NCBI GenBank assembly: GCA_022592435.1
Contig: JABYQS010000023.1
Location: forward strand, 62,001 to 126,000
Length of the DNA stretch: 64,000 nucleotides
Direction: 5' to 3'
Source: Cerioporus squamosus
Taxonomy: Eukaryota; Basidiomycota; Agaricomycetes; Polyporales; Polyporaceae
Made by a program: the position numbers and the translations under genes. How positions within the stretch are numbered: the first letter of the stretch is position 1; each line of letters begins with the position of its first letter. Shown in pieces: positions 12,267 to 22,991 of this stretch. The notes below the pieces were generated by a model. The model worked only from the letters and a program-made list of their open reading frames with translations. It made no database searches and had not been told where the DNA came from.

Positions 12267-13450
12267 GCGATGCTGTCTGTTCTACTCTACCGGCTGCGTT
12301 GCTGCTGTTTACCGGGGGTGCCTTTGCTTATGACGCGTGGCGTTACGCCTACATTATGACTATTTCTTCTTGATTTGTCGTTCCTTGACATGATATGTAC
12401 TCCGTATCGCCTATTGTCTCTTCTGTCGTATTTCCGTAACCTATCGATACTCGCTGTTGTTGTCTCCATGCCACAGGTGTGTTTGGCTGACGCGTTGTCA
12501 TAGGGCGCTCGGATGGTTAAGCCAGACTCGGGTACCACCGGCGGGTGCAAGGCAGGTGGAGATGGCTTGCTCTGTCACGACAAAAACATCCATTGAGGTT
12601 CCGTGGGGCATACGCAAGCGGAGAGTCCTCGTCTTCGACGTCCCTATCGCCGTTAGATGGACGTGATGCTCTGCGGTCAACTTCAACGCTCCACACTTCG
12701 TGCGCAAGTCCAAGTCGCCATCCGTTTCTACAGGAGGCATTGCCCTCGTTTCTCAAATGCATGAAGGTCAACCATGATGACACGGTCAGTGTCAGATGAA
12801 CACGGATCCTTGACAACTTTAGTTTCGGGGAGCATGAAGTCGTACGGCGAATCCCTGCAGCCGCTCCGAACCAGGACAGTGGCCGCCATGCATGGTACGC
12901 ACGCGCAAGAGGGTCATATCCTGGAGCTCGTAGCCACGGCAATAATTCGATCTCCTCGACGACCCAGTGGGAGCCTTCCACTTGACCTTTGCGAGTAATT
13001 CGCCTCAACGCCACAAAGTGGTTTGAGGGAAGTTGCGAGTGTGGCTATGCACCTTGCTACTCGACGCTCAGCGCCTCCATATTAATCCTCGTCTCCTCAT
13101 TCGGGTTGCTTGAGCGAGTCGAAGTCAGGATGATCTCTAGTGGACCCGTTCCTATCAGCTGCAAAAATCGTACACGGAGCAATAAGATACTCGTAAAATA
13201 CACAAGCTGACCCATCCAGCCCAGCGCAGCCCAAGTAGCTGCGACGACATGCAGGCCGCAGGCGTACAAGGCGCTCCCTCAATCACGCCCACGTGCACCC
13301 GGATCTACCACCCGGACACCTCATGCATTCGGGACTGGGGAATGACAACCATGGCTGCGAATCAAGCCTCGCTCAAAGAGCCAACCGCGTGTCCCACACC
13401 CACACCCACACCCACGCGACGACCGCGAGCAAAGAAGCTCGCCCCGGGCC
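12267..13450. other. Intergenic region with a possible uncharacterised minus-strand gene
   Basis: Overlapping minus-strand frames at 12498-13014 could be exons of one gene, with stretches such as WVVEEIELLPWLRAPGYDP and TAEHHVHLTAIGTSKTRTL. I recognise no family, and no splice model links them firmly. A short dispersed repeat at 13022-13074 is annotated separately. Confidence refers to the possible gene. Confidence 0.25.
13022..13074 (+). repeat. Short dispersed repeat, copy 1
   Basis: About 53 bases, with the core gtgtggctatgcaccttgct, recur in inverted orientation at 18744-18796 with only a few changes. Sequence on either side does not match, so this is a small dispersed element or fragment, not a large duplication. 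Confidence 0.75.
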
Positions 13451-15317
13451 TCAAGCGTTCGTGCTCTCGCTCCTCGCCCTCTCCATCCGCGGAACTGCGA
13501 TGCTCCCCACGCGCCTCCGCACAACCAACGGCTCGTCGAACCTCTTCTGCTCGTAGTTCCACGTCGCATAGAGCCGCGCGTCCGGCAGCGCCCTCGGCTT
13601 CTCCGCGTCCGCGCCCTTGTCTCCGCCCTTGTCCTTGCCATTCGGCAGCCCGTTCACCGCGCCGTCCTTGCCCTTGCCCGCGGCGGGCGTCGCAACGGGC
13701 GTGGGGTTGAAGCTCGAGTTCCACGGCGCGTTCACGCCAGGGCCGTACGTGAGCTTCTGGGTCCCGCGCTGCAGAACGGGCGGGTGCTGAATGCGGCTGG
13801 ATCGAATATACACGGTTTGCTACATCGTGCACGTTATCATCGTCAGCGCCGCTGTATCACCGGATAGGAGACCCGCAGAAGGGGCATACGCACCGGAAGG
13901 ACATCCTTCGCCAGTCCCGGGATCCTGGACATTGGTTTGCTGAGCATCGGCGTGACACTCTCTGGGGGCGCGATATGCCGTGTGTACGCGGTAGGAAGTG
14001 TCCTCTTCTCTTCCTCCTTCTCTCCCGACTCCTTCCCACTCCCACTGCCATCTGGAGTGCCCGTACCCGGTCGCTTCGCTATCGGGACCGCATAGCTGGG
14101 TGGCATCGCTGTCACCCGCAGCGGATTGGGTGCTGTGCTTCCGTACAACGTCGTGGGAGCGTCCCAGCGGTTGTACTTCTCCATCTGCTGGACGAGCGCG
14201 AGTGCAACGCGATAGCGCCCGGGGTTGACGGCGGCGACGCGTGCGGGAGGTGGATGAGTGAGGATGTGGTGGTATGCCTCGAGCAGCAACTGCTGTCCTG
14301 CCGGAAGCGCTAAATCGGGTTTGGCAGAGCCTGTGTCTTGTGGTGGGGATTCAGAGGGAAGGTGCCACGTCGGCACCGATGCGAGGGTTGACTGGTCGTA
14401 CGGGACGACCGTGTGGTAGTCTGCGGATGATGAGGCAGTAGACACTTGTGCCTGTAACGGTGGTGTGGCAGGTCTCTCCGCCTTCACCGAGCCGTTCGCC
14501 ATCGCGGCAGGATCGCTCGGTGCAGCAGAAGCAGGCGCAGGCGCAGCCTGTGGTGGCTCGCCGGTAGGGAATGGGGGTAACCAGTCCGGGATGTATTCCG
14601 GTGGCTGCCATGTCTCGGTTCGTCGTCGTTTGCGTGAATGCGGAGTGGATGGGTTTGACACAGGGGAAAGGGGCAAAGGTGGTGTTGAGCGTCGGCGGGA
14701 CAAGGAGTCTTTGAGCAGGCCGTCGGGTGGTTCTGGGACACGAACGTCCTCCTCTCCGTCCGCGTCGGGGTCATCGTTATCAACCATGATCACGTCCGAC
14801 TTGGCCACCTCGTCCGAAGGCGTCCTGACCTCGTCATACTCGCTCTCGTCCTCCTCTTCCGAAGCGAACGCGTCTGGCACCAGTCCCCACTCGAGGCGAG
14901 TGACGTCGTCCTCGTCATGGCTAAGCCCGACCGCGAGTTGCGCTGCACGCCAGCATGAAGCCCCGCACGAGCATAAGCAGGTGGCGACGTACCTCTGAAC
15001 TCGTGCAGATCCTCCAGTCGCTTGCTCGAGTGCACGGCATAGCGCGCCATGTCTCGACCATTGACCTCGCAATAGTCCTGCAGCTCCTTCACGCTCGTGC
15101 CCATATCGTCAAACGCCTCCACGGCATCCTGTGGAACTATGCTTCGTCTGCCCGCATGTTCTGCATACTGCCCGACGGTGGCTGCTGCAATCGAGAGGTA
15201 ACGCGAGAGGAGATCCGCGAAGACGAGGTTGGCCTGAGTTGAAGCTTTCGAGAAACCGTGGGCATGGAGAACCTTCAAGGTTACAGTCTCAAGTATCTTC
15301 TTCGCGCCCGAATCCAT
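13451..15317 (-). CDS. TFIID subunit TAF8-like, histone-fold (BTP) protein
   Basis: Three exons (complement 13451-13819, 13894-14942, 14993-15317) join to 580 codons plus stop. The first ~95 residues form a bromodomain-associated histone fold (LHAHGFSKASTQANLVFADL, then GRRSIVPQDAVEAFDDM), as in TAF8 and TAF3. Near residue 260 the sequence YIPDWLPPFPTGEP resembles the proline-rich motif found after the histone fold of TAF8, which favours TAF8 over TAF3. The rest is low-complexity Ser/Pro/Glu sequence, with a basic stretch SRKRRRTETW that could act as a nuclear signal. Inferred role: pairing with TAF10 in TFIID for RNA polymerase II initiation. The family is firm; the exact TAF is less so. Confidence 0.75.
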
Positions 15318-16656
15318 ACGAAACGAGGATCCGAGAAGGAGAGTTATTGACGTCGAGGTCCAGGACTGGTTTGGGACGTCCTGGCCTGTCGGGTGTGTCT
15401 TCCTACTCCGCCATAACTCCGACTCTCCGCTGTACCAGTGTTGTTTTCGGAGTTTGTCTGAGTCTGCTTTGCCTTGGGCGCGCGCTGCGGACCTGCGCTC
15501 TGAGTCTGAGTCTGCAGTGCTTCCACTCCCACCTTCATTTCGTCCTCGCTCAACTCCTTGCCCTGTATCGTTTTGCTGCTTCATCTGCTCATTCACGCAC
15601 ATTCAACTATACGTGCCGCGAAGGTTCTGCCCTAGCGACCTCGTCAATTCAGCACGACTCTAATCTCAGCTGCCGCCAACTTCGACAGACAATATCTCAG
15701 AGTAATGCACAAACCGGCCTCGTTCTTTCACCTGCGATGTCTTAGGGAGCTCTTGAAGCTAACGCAAGCGGATCTGCGCGTAGTGAGGACGCTTGAGAGG
15801 TCAGAGGGGCGCTCAAGTGAGACTGGTCCCTTGGATAAAGTCTTGGGGTGTGCTCGCAGAGGTGAGAGACTATCCTTGCACTTTTCATGAGGAATAGCAT
15901 GTCATCGCAGGCATCTCCTCTATGTGCAAGACAAGAGAGTGATGTACAAGTTGAGAGGCTACTACTGCCCAAATGTATCGAAGCTTTTCTTGCCATTCCT
16001 GTTGGCTGCCAAGCGTGCAGACATATGCAAGCGCCTTACTGAACCCTTGTGCAGAGCACGAGAGCAGCAATATGGTAGCGATGATGTTCACGATGTGAGT
16101 GGATGGAGGCTCTTGAAACTACTGGCACATATGACCACTAGGTAGTATGGGGCCTGATCGAATATTGCGTTCATGAGCGCAGGGCGGTGGCTGAAGCTGA
16201 AGACGAGGTCAACGGGCTGCGGAAACCTCACGATGTGGGCACCACTTCGTGTACATAGCCGAGCCGACCAAGTAGCAACAAGAATTGAGGCGAAATGTCG
16301 GCTGGGCACCGAGAGATATCGTCGTGTCAATTCTCAACTCGAGGGCATGGTGTGAGAACAGCTATATACGGTGATGTGCAGAGACCATAATCAGGAGACG
16401 GAGATGGGTGCGCCAGGTCGCGCAGAATTCGTCGAACCATTCGCGCAGCTTGATCGGATATGCATGGGCACGGAGTGGACGGCGGCGATGAGCAGAAATC
16501 GCGGGAGATGGACAGGATGGGACGGATGGTGGCCCGGAGGAGATGGAGCGAGCCAAGCCGCAGACAAACCTTTCTTCCGCCACCGTCGTCAACATCTTCT
16601 TCCCCGTCCTCCACCCCCACCCTACCGTCCTCTGAAAAACACTTGCGACGACGACG
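15318..16656. other. Intergenic region, nothing recognised
   Basis: This lies between the divergent TAF8-like and cytidylyltransferase genes and should contain both promoters. Short plus-strand frames at 15924-16145 lack any family signature. No repeats were noticed. Confidence 0.45.
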
Positions 16657-18319
16657 ATGGAATCCTCGACCGCGACGGGCACGAGCCCGCCCATCGGTCC
16701 GGCGGCCACCCCTGCCACAGCAGCTGCAACGACAGGGTCCCGCAAAGTCCTGCACTCCAAGCGGTCCTTTGGCACCAAGCACTCCCTCGCCCACAACCGC
16801 CCCGTTCTTGACTCCCCGGCCTACGACGCCTCTGAAGAAGACAACGACCCGCTCACCGACGATGGTGCCTCCGCCATCTCCGTGCACATCACCTCCCCCT
16901 CTGGCTCAGGTACGGGTACCCACGTGCGCTCCTCCAACCCCACCGCGCCCTCATCCCGCCTGACGGCCAACGCGAAGGGTGCGCGCCCCCGGCACGCCCT
17001 CGCCGCTGCCGTCGTCTCCTCTGACGACGGCGGAATCGACTCACCTACGTACGACGGCGACGTCGAGAGCATCACCACCACGCGGGGGCTTGGTTGCGAC
17101 ACCCCCGGCTCCTCGACGCACTATGCGTCTTCCATCGCTTCCACGCTCACCTCGCCCCTTCTCTCCTCCTCTGTCATGCACGAGAGCGACGACCCGGAGA
17201 CGACCGATCCCGCGCTCTCCGCGCTGCCCTCCCCGCACCCGGGGCTCACTCCCCCCTCTGCCCCGGGCTCCTCGCAGCAGCAGCCCCAGCAGCTCGCGCC
17301 CTCCGAGCCTCCCCCAGCCCTGATCGCCGTCGAGGCCTTCAATCCCGCAAATCTCACCCCTACAGACATCCAGGAGTTTGCGCGCGCATGCATCGCGGGC
17401 ACCGATCCACTGGGCAGCACGCGCAAATACCGCATCAACCCGCCCCCGGAAGGCCGCCCGGTGCGCATCTACGCAGATGGGGTGTACGACCTGTTCCACT
17501 TCGGACATGCGCTCCAGCTGCGGCAGGCGAAGCTCGCGTTCCCTGCGCCCGCGGACGCGCCGCCCCACGTCGTGAGCGGGGTGCATCTGCTCGTTGGCGT
17601 TAACTCGGACGAGCAGTGTAACGAGCACAAGAACATTCCCATCATGCGGCATGCGGAGAGGTGCGTCGCTCCTGGATGATGAGTACCATGATGGGCCCCT
17701 GACAGCGGAGTCCATGCAAGGTGCGAAGCGGTGCGGCATTGCAGATGGGTGGATGAGGTCGTCCCTGACGCGCCGTGGGTTATCGATGCTGCATTCATTG
17801 AGAAGGTATGTGCGCTTCAGTTGGGTGTGTACATGGCAAGGCACCGATCGCGAGGATTGCGACCCGTGCGAGATGCCCCGTTCTCGCGCCCTGGACTGAC
17901 ATAGACCCTTCGTTTCTCAGGTGCATTCTTCAACCCTCGCAAGTCGACCATCTACTGACTCTCCTCACAGCACCAAATAGACTACGTCGCGCACGACGAA
18001 GACCCGTATGCTTCCACCGGACACGACGACGTCTACGGCTACGTGAAGTCCCAAGGTCCGTTCTCCCTCCCTCTCTTCCCACACCCGTTGTACGGATAGA
18101 AACGCTCATTCGTTCTCAATCACAGGCAAGTTCCTCCCCACCCGCCGCACGCCAGGTGTGTCCACCTCGAAGCTGCTCGAGCGCATCGTGAGCGGGTACC
18201 GGCACCGCATCTTCGACAAGAAGCTCGCGCGGATGGGGCACGCGGAGCTGATGGCGGAGGGAAGCGACTACGACGACAGCGCGCCGCCCTCTGGGCGCGT
18301 TTCCCCTTCGCGGCGATGA
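16657..18319 (+). CDS. Choline-phosphate cytidylyltransferase
   Basis: The enzyme makes CDP-choline from CTP and phosphocholine, the rate-setting step of the Kennedy pathway to phosphatidylcholine. The first ~230 residues are Ser/Thr/Pro-rich and probably regulatory. The catalytic domain starts at [16 protein letters not shown], with the nucleotide-binding HxGH motif as HFGH. It continues through [15 protein letters not shown] and [20 protein letters not shown] to the second signature RTPGVSTS. The protein ends soon after the catalytic core ([11 protein letters not shown]), so the long amphipathic membrane-sensing helix of animal enzymes is short or missing. Introns fall after [12 protein letters not shown] and KSQG. 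Confidence 0.9.
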
Positions 18320-19059
18320 CCGAGTCGCATCCTAGGGATCCGGCGAGCGGTGAAGAAGTTTCCAACTGGACATGGACCCAGGGCAAAGGACGCAGACAAA
18401 GTAATCAGAATTCTCGGGGGCTCGGAGGTAATGTTGCTCAAAGTTAATCTTCTCGGGGTGCACTGGCAGAAAGACAAGAAGTACTGTACACACACGCCTG
18501 TATCGTTATTATCGTGACGGTTGCTGGTTGGATAGACAGACTGATACCGAATCGAATACCGTGTTGTAACCCTCACAAGTTCAAGTTGCAGCTTGTACAT
18601 GATGTTTCGCCCTCTTTGCCTTTCGAACGTGAGTAGAAGTACGGCATATCTTGCGAACCACCACTACCCGACCACCACTTGACCCTACTTGACCCTTCAA
18701 AGTTTCACGGAATACCGCTGAGCGCGTAAGTGGAGCTAAGAAAGCGCTGAGCGTCGAGTAGCAAGGTGCATAGCCACACTTGCAACTCTCCTCAAAACGT
18801 GAACACGCAACTCGATCAAGCCGAGGTTTCCCAACACTCTGGACACATTTAGCCACCGGTCGGCGCTGCGATCCTGTACACAACTCCCCCTACTAGTAGT
18901 CACACACCGATCGTCGACGAGCAGCGACGTACGTCCAGTACATGCTGCCGTACTTTCTGAATCGTGGAGCTTACTGACGTAGTCGTGCGTCCCGCTTTGC
19001 CCGCGTAGCAGAGTTCGTTAGAGTCCTACGTTCCAGCAGAAGTAGCGTGAAGGTCCAGG
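18320..19059. other. Intergenic region containing a dispersed repeat
   Basis: No gene is supported. The second copy of the short dispersed repeat lies at 18744-18796 in inverted orientation. The remainder holds the cytidylyltransferase 3' end and the SRAP promoter. Confidence 0.5.
18744..18796 (-). repeat. Short dispersed repeat, copy 2 (inverted)
   Basis: Reverse complement of the repeat at 13022-13074, with the core gtgtggctatgcaccttgct on the minus strand. Matching stops abruptly on both sides. Confidence 0.75.
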
Positions 19060-20882
19060 ATGTGCGGTCGTTTCGCACTAGGTCTTCCCGTAAGTCTGCC
19101 CGTGCCGCATGCTATGTGACTTTGCTCCCAGAGCTGAACTTTGCCCACTATAGCACGACGAGATTCAGCAACTGCACGGATACAACGTCCAGGTCGGCGA
19201 ATGGGTAGGCCAAGACCAGTTCGTCCCACGGCAAGTCCATTCCTCCTGTCGGCCAGAGGCAGAGCCTCGCTGGTCCGACTCGCGATGCAATGATACACGT
19301 TGGCTGATATGTTATACAGATACAACGTCGCGCCGCGCTCACAGGCACCCGTCATCCGGCGTCGGGACCAAGGCGAAGGCAGCAGCAGCGGACCCTCCTC
19401 AAGCCAACCTGGTTCCTCGAGCCGCCCATCCGAGTCTGATCCTGACGCCGCGGAGACGTCGACTGCAGACGAAGAGTCCGGCCACCCAAATCCCGCCGAA
19501 GCCCCACAGCCTTCCCAAACACCCGAGTCTAAAGACGCGCCGCTTCCGGTGATCATGCAGACGATGCGATGGGGACTCGTCCCGCACTTCAGCAAGCACG
19601 AGGACCCGTCGCTGAAGACGATAAATGCGCGGTGCGAGGCCCTCATCGAGGAGCCGCGGGGGATGTGGGCCAGTATCAAGGGCAAGAAGCGGTGTGCAGT
19701 CATCTGCCAAGGGTACGCACGAGGGTTTCGAATCCGTCATGGGGTGAGACTCATCTCCCCCGGAATGCAGGTATTACGAGTGGCTGAAGAAGGGCAAGGA
19801 GCGGCTGCCGCACTTCACGAAGCGGGCGGATGGGCGGTTGATGCTGCTTGCAGGGCTCTGGGACCGCGTTGTCCTCGAAGGTACGCTCACTCTCACAATC
19901 CTTTCCGTGCGTGCTACGTGCTCATGCACACATCCGCAGGAAGCACGGAGCCATTGTGGACGTTCACGATCGTGACTACGGACGCGAACAAAGAGTTCAG
20001 CTGGCTGCACGACCGGCAGCCTGTCATCCTGCCCGACGAGGCAGCACTCGCAGTCTGGCTAGACACGTCTACGGGAAAGTGGACTCCTGAGCTGTCCAAG
20101 CTGTGCGATCCATACCACGCCTCTGACCACCCCCTTGTCTGGTCAGCCCCTTCCGTCCTTCTTGCTTCACCACACATGGACTCTACTGACACACAGCCGG
20201 TGACAGTTACGCGGTGCCCAAAGAAGTAGGGAAGATCGGCACGGACTCGCCCACCTTCGTTGAGCCGATCGCGGAGCGAATGGATGGTATCCAGGCCATG
20301 TTTGCGAAACAGACCCGGAAGCCTGACGCCAAGATAACGTCCCCCGCGAAGAGTAATCCTAGGAAGCGCAGCACGCCGCCAGAAATCGATGAGAAAGACA
20401 TTAAGAGAGAGGCGCAGCCGGCGAAGAAGGCCAAGGTCGAGAAAATCAATGCATGGGAGGACGCCTCTGATATAGAGTACATTGATGATCCCAGAAGGGG
20501 CGACGATGCGGATGACAGCAAGGACAGCGAGGTATTTGTCCCAGTTAGCTTCTTCGTTGTCCTTTCTCATGTTTCTTGGCATTGTGCTGCAGGCTACTTC
20601 CACTCCCAAACGAGCTAGCCAGGGACCCAGCGAGGATACGCCATCGAAGGTATGTGCTCTCCATAGATGCAACAGCCATTATAATCATATCTTCGCCGAG
20701 GACGCAGGCATCCCGGAAAGTCTCCGGGAAACCCCCTAAGGTTGGTCGTAACTCTCGCATATGCTTCCCTTAGCCCTTACATGCTCGTTCGGTCCTAATG
20801 TCAGGCTTCACCTCGCAAAGTCAACTCGGTACCACGACCGACTTCTTCCGCAAAGATTACGACCTTCTTTGCCAAGATATGA
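19060..20882 (+). CDS. SRAP-domain protein (HMCES-like), abasic-site DNA-protein crosslinker
   Basis: HMCES/YedK proteins shield abasic sites in single-stranded DNA by forming a thiazolidine link through Cys2. The protein begins MCGRFAL, so the catalytic cysteine follows the initiator methionine. Other SRAP signatures are RYNVAP, MRWGLVPHF, TINARCE, CAVICQGYYEW and LLAGLWD. Nine exons (19060-19089, 19154-19230, 19320-19712, 19771-19880, 19940-20141, 20207-20531, 20593-20649, 20708-20740, 20805-20882) join to 434 codons plus stop. The C-terminal ~140 residues are basic and disordered and end SSAKITTFFAKI, which resembles a PCNA-binding box. Intron 19231-19319 uses a GC donor (gcaagt). Confidence 0.9.
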
Positions 20883-20971
20883 GTCCTACTCCGGCTGACA
20901 TGTACACCACTGTCGCGGTATCTCTTACTTTCTCAACTCATCCGTAGGCGGCCTGCGCTACCTCTCCCTTC

Positions 20972-22782
20972 TCATGCCACTTGCGCTATCAAGGCTGTCT
21001 GTATAATAAAGAGTGAAAGTGTATAGTCATTGGTTGTATACTTCAAGCGCGGAAACAGACCCTTGCATCCGTGCGTGAATTTCCATCTGGTGTCATGAGG
21101 AGTGACATTATTGCCAGAGGACCAGAACCGTGCCATGATATGCTGTGACCAAACAACAAGGTTAGCCGGATGCCAGTCAACAACGCAACGAGACCACAAA
21201 CCACAATATCCCTGTACATTCGAGTTGATGAGTGAGTCGCGATCCTAAGGAAGTTGATGCAAATGCTCACCGCTGTCTCAGAAATCGTTCCGACTTGTTC
21301 CTCGGCCACATCTCTGCTGAACAAATCGTGCACAAAATCCAGCGGGAGGATCTGAGCACCAGCCACATCCTCCCTATGACCCCCCAGCATCGTCATCACT
21401 TGTTCCCTCACGAACGTCCCATCCAAGTTGACAAGGTTCTCGACCTCAACCGACGTGCTCCTGTCCGTCACACCCAGCATCTCCATCTCGTCCCCGCCCC
21501 GGTACACTCCAACACACATGCCCCTAACGCTCGCCAATCCGAGACAAAAACCGAGTGGGGAGGCCACATTGTCCAGGAGTGCCACCAAGTGGGCATCACT
21601 GCCTTTCAGACAGCGTGCGCTAAGGTTTGTGCGGGCGTACGTCCCTTCAAGCAGGTACACGATCTTCTCAGAGTCTGCCTGAGGGTCGCGGGACTTCCAC
21701 GAGAGCAGGGCGCGCTCAAGTTGCGCCAATACGTCCTCCTTCACAGGAAGACTCAATGGCACCGGCGCAGGAACGGTCGGGGACTCCTTCGAAGCGGAAG
21801 CCCGAGGGAAGTCCTGGACGAGATCATACACGAGCAAGACCCGCGACCCCCTTGCGACAGGGTCCATCCGAGCCACCGTCGTCCCAAAGTCATCGAGCCG
21901 CCAAGCAATGATTGACAATGCGGTGGAGCTTGCTATGCTGAGGTCGTGCTCCACCTCGGTCGTGCCGTGCGATATGCGTAGTTTCCCTCCTTCGTATGAG
22001 GACGGGAGAGCTACGGCGACTTTGGCGAGTATGACCTGCCGATCGTCTCCGTCTGAACTATGGAAGTACGTCATGATCAAGCATGTGCGATAACCAACCG
22101 GAGGTTACTCACTTGAAGCCTGAAGCCGGTCGCAGATCAAGGCAGGACCCTGAGCTGTCCAGTTCATCAATGAGGCAAATACCTCAATTTCTTCACAACA
22201 TGGACGCACCATGAACCATCTGGATCGGAGAGTAGTAACGAGCGCAGCCTGAGGTTTGCCTGGGGTGCCTCATGTAGTACTCGAATTCTGTGTGCATCAC
22301 GGTGATTGTCGGGCTTTCTAACCCTGCGAGGCGGAGCTGGAGCGACCGCTGGTAATCCAACACCCAGAACTTCGCACACTTGAGAGGCCACGTCGACAAG
22401 AAACCCTGTCCACGCAGAGTTCTCGCAAGTTATCTAGAAATCAGAACAGCGCAACGTTGTCAATACATCGATTAGAAGCGTGTCGCAGTTGCAAGGGAGG
22501 ATTCTCGGAACTTACCTGCGTCGCATCGACGACCCAGGAAGCTGCAGCAGCCTCGGAGTCCGAGTGGCCATGACCACACTGGCAGCGAGCCGCACGGCAC
22601 TTCACATCATCTGCGGCACAGGCAGTGACTGGTAGGCCAACAGCCAGATAATCGTCTAAGCACATAAGAGGATTGGGGAAGACTGGATAGAATCGTTTGA
22701 ACCAGAAGCATGCCGACGTCCTCGACGCCGCGAAGATGTCAGCAAGGTCTGATTCCTCTCCTGAAATTCCAGACATTGGCAT
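20972..22782 (-). CDS. Degenerate 2-oxoglutarate/Fe(II) oxygenase-like protein, short paralog
   Basis: The order of motifs matches a large basidiomycete family with a prolyl-4-hydroxylase-type fold: YLAVGLPVTA, SWVVDATQ, AWTGFLVDVASQVCEVLG, VALPSSYEGGKLRISHG, ARGSRVLLVYDLV and GSDAHLVALLDN. The upstream paralog at 22992-26473 shares this layout (LVNLDGT against NLVDLDGT; LKGSDAHLVALL against LRGSDAHFVSIL). The iron-binding HxD and distal His expected on either side of VALPS are not visible, so catalysis is doubtful. The long C-terminal half of the other copy is missing. One intron lies just upstream of SDGDDRQVIL. Ends are approximate, and it may be a decaying copy. Confidence 0.5.
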
Positions 22783-22991
22783 GCCTACTTATACCACTTG
22801 CGTGTCAATGCGGATGGCTGTCGGAATGGTGAGCTGGCCGTTGGCTTGAAATGTGCTCAAGGTGCAACAAGCGTCTATTAAGTATGTAGCCTAACCGGCG
22901 CTGGTCTACCATCTACCGGCTGGAATGTCAGAGTCGGAGGACATATACCAAGCTCAAGAGTCAAGACACAATTCATGCTCAAGCAACACAA

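Noticed and set aside
16327..16887. Minus-strand frames over the start of the cytidylyltransferase
   Set aside because: They are shadows of the Ser/Thr/Pro-rich N-terminal coding sequence and have no domain.
22160..22790. Possible DNA methyltransferase (RFTS-like) fragment next to the short oxygenase-like gene
   Set aside because: Another frame (NSAWTGFLVDVASQVCEVLG) aligns with the N-terminal part of the long paralog (NPAWQDFMNEVAREACEVLA), so the region belongs to the oxygenase-like gene.
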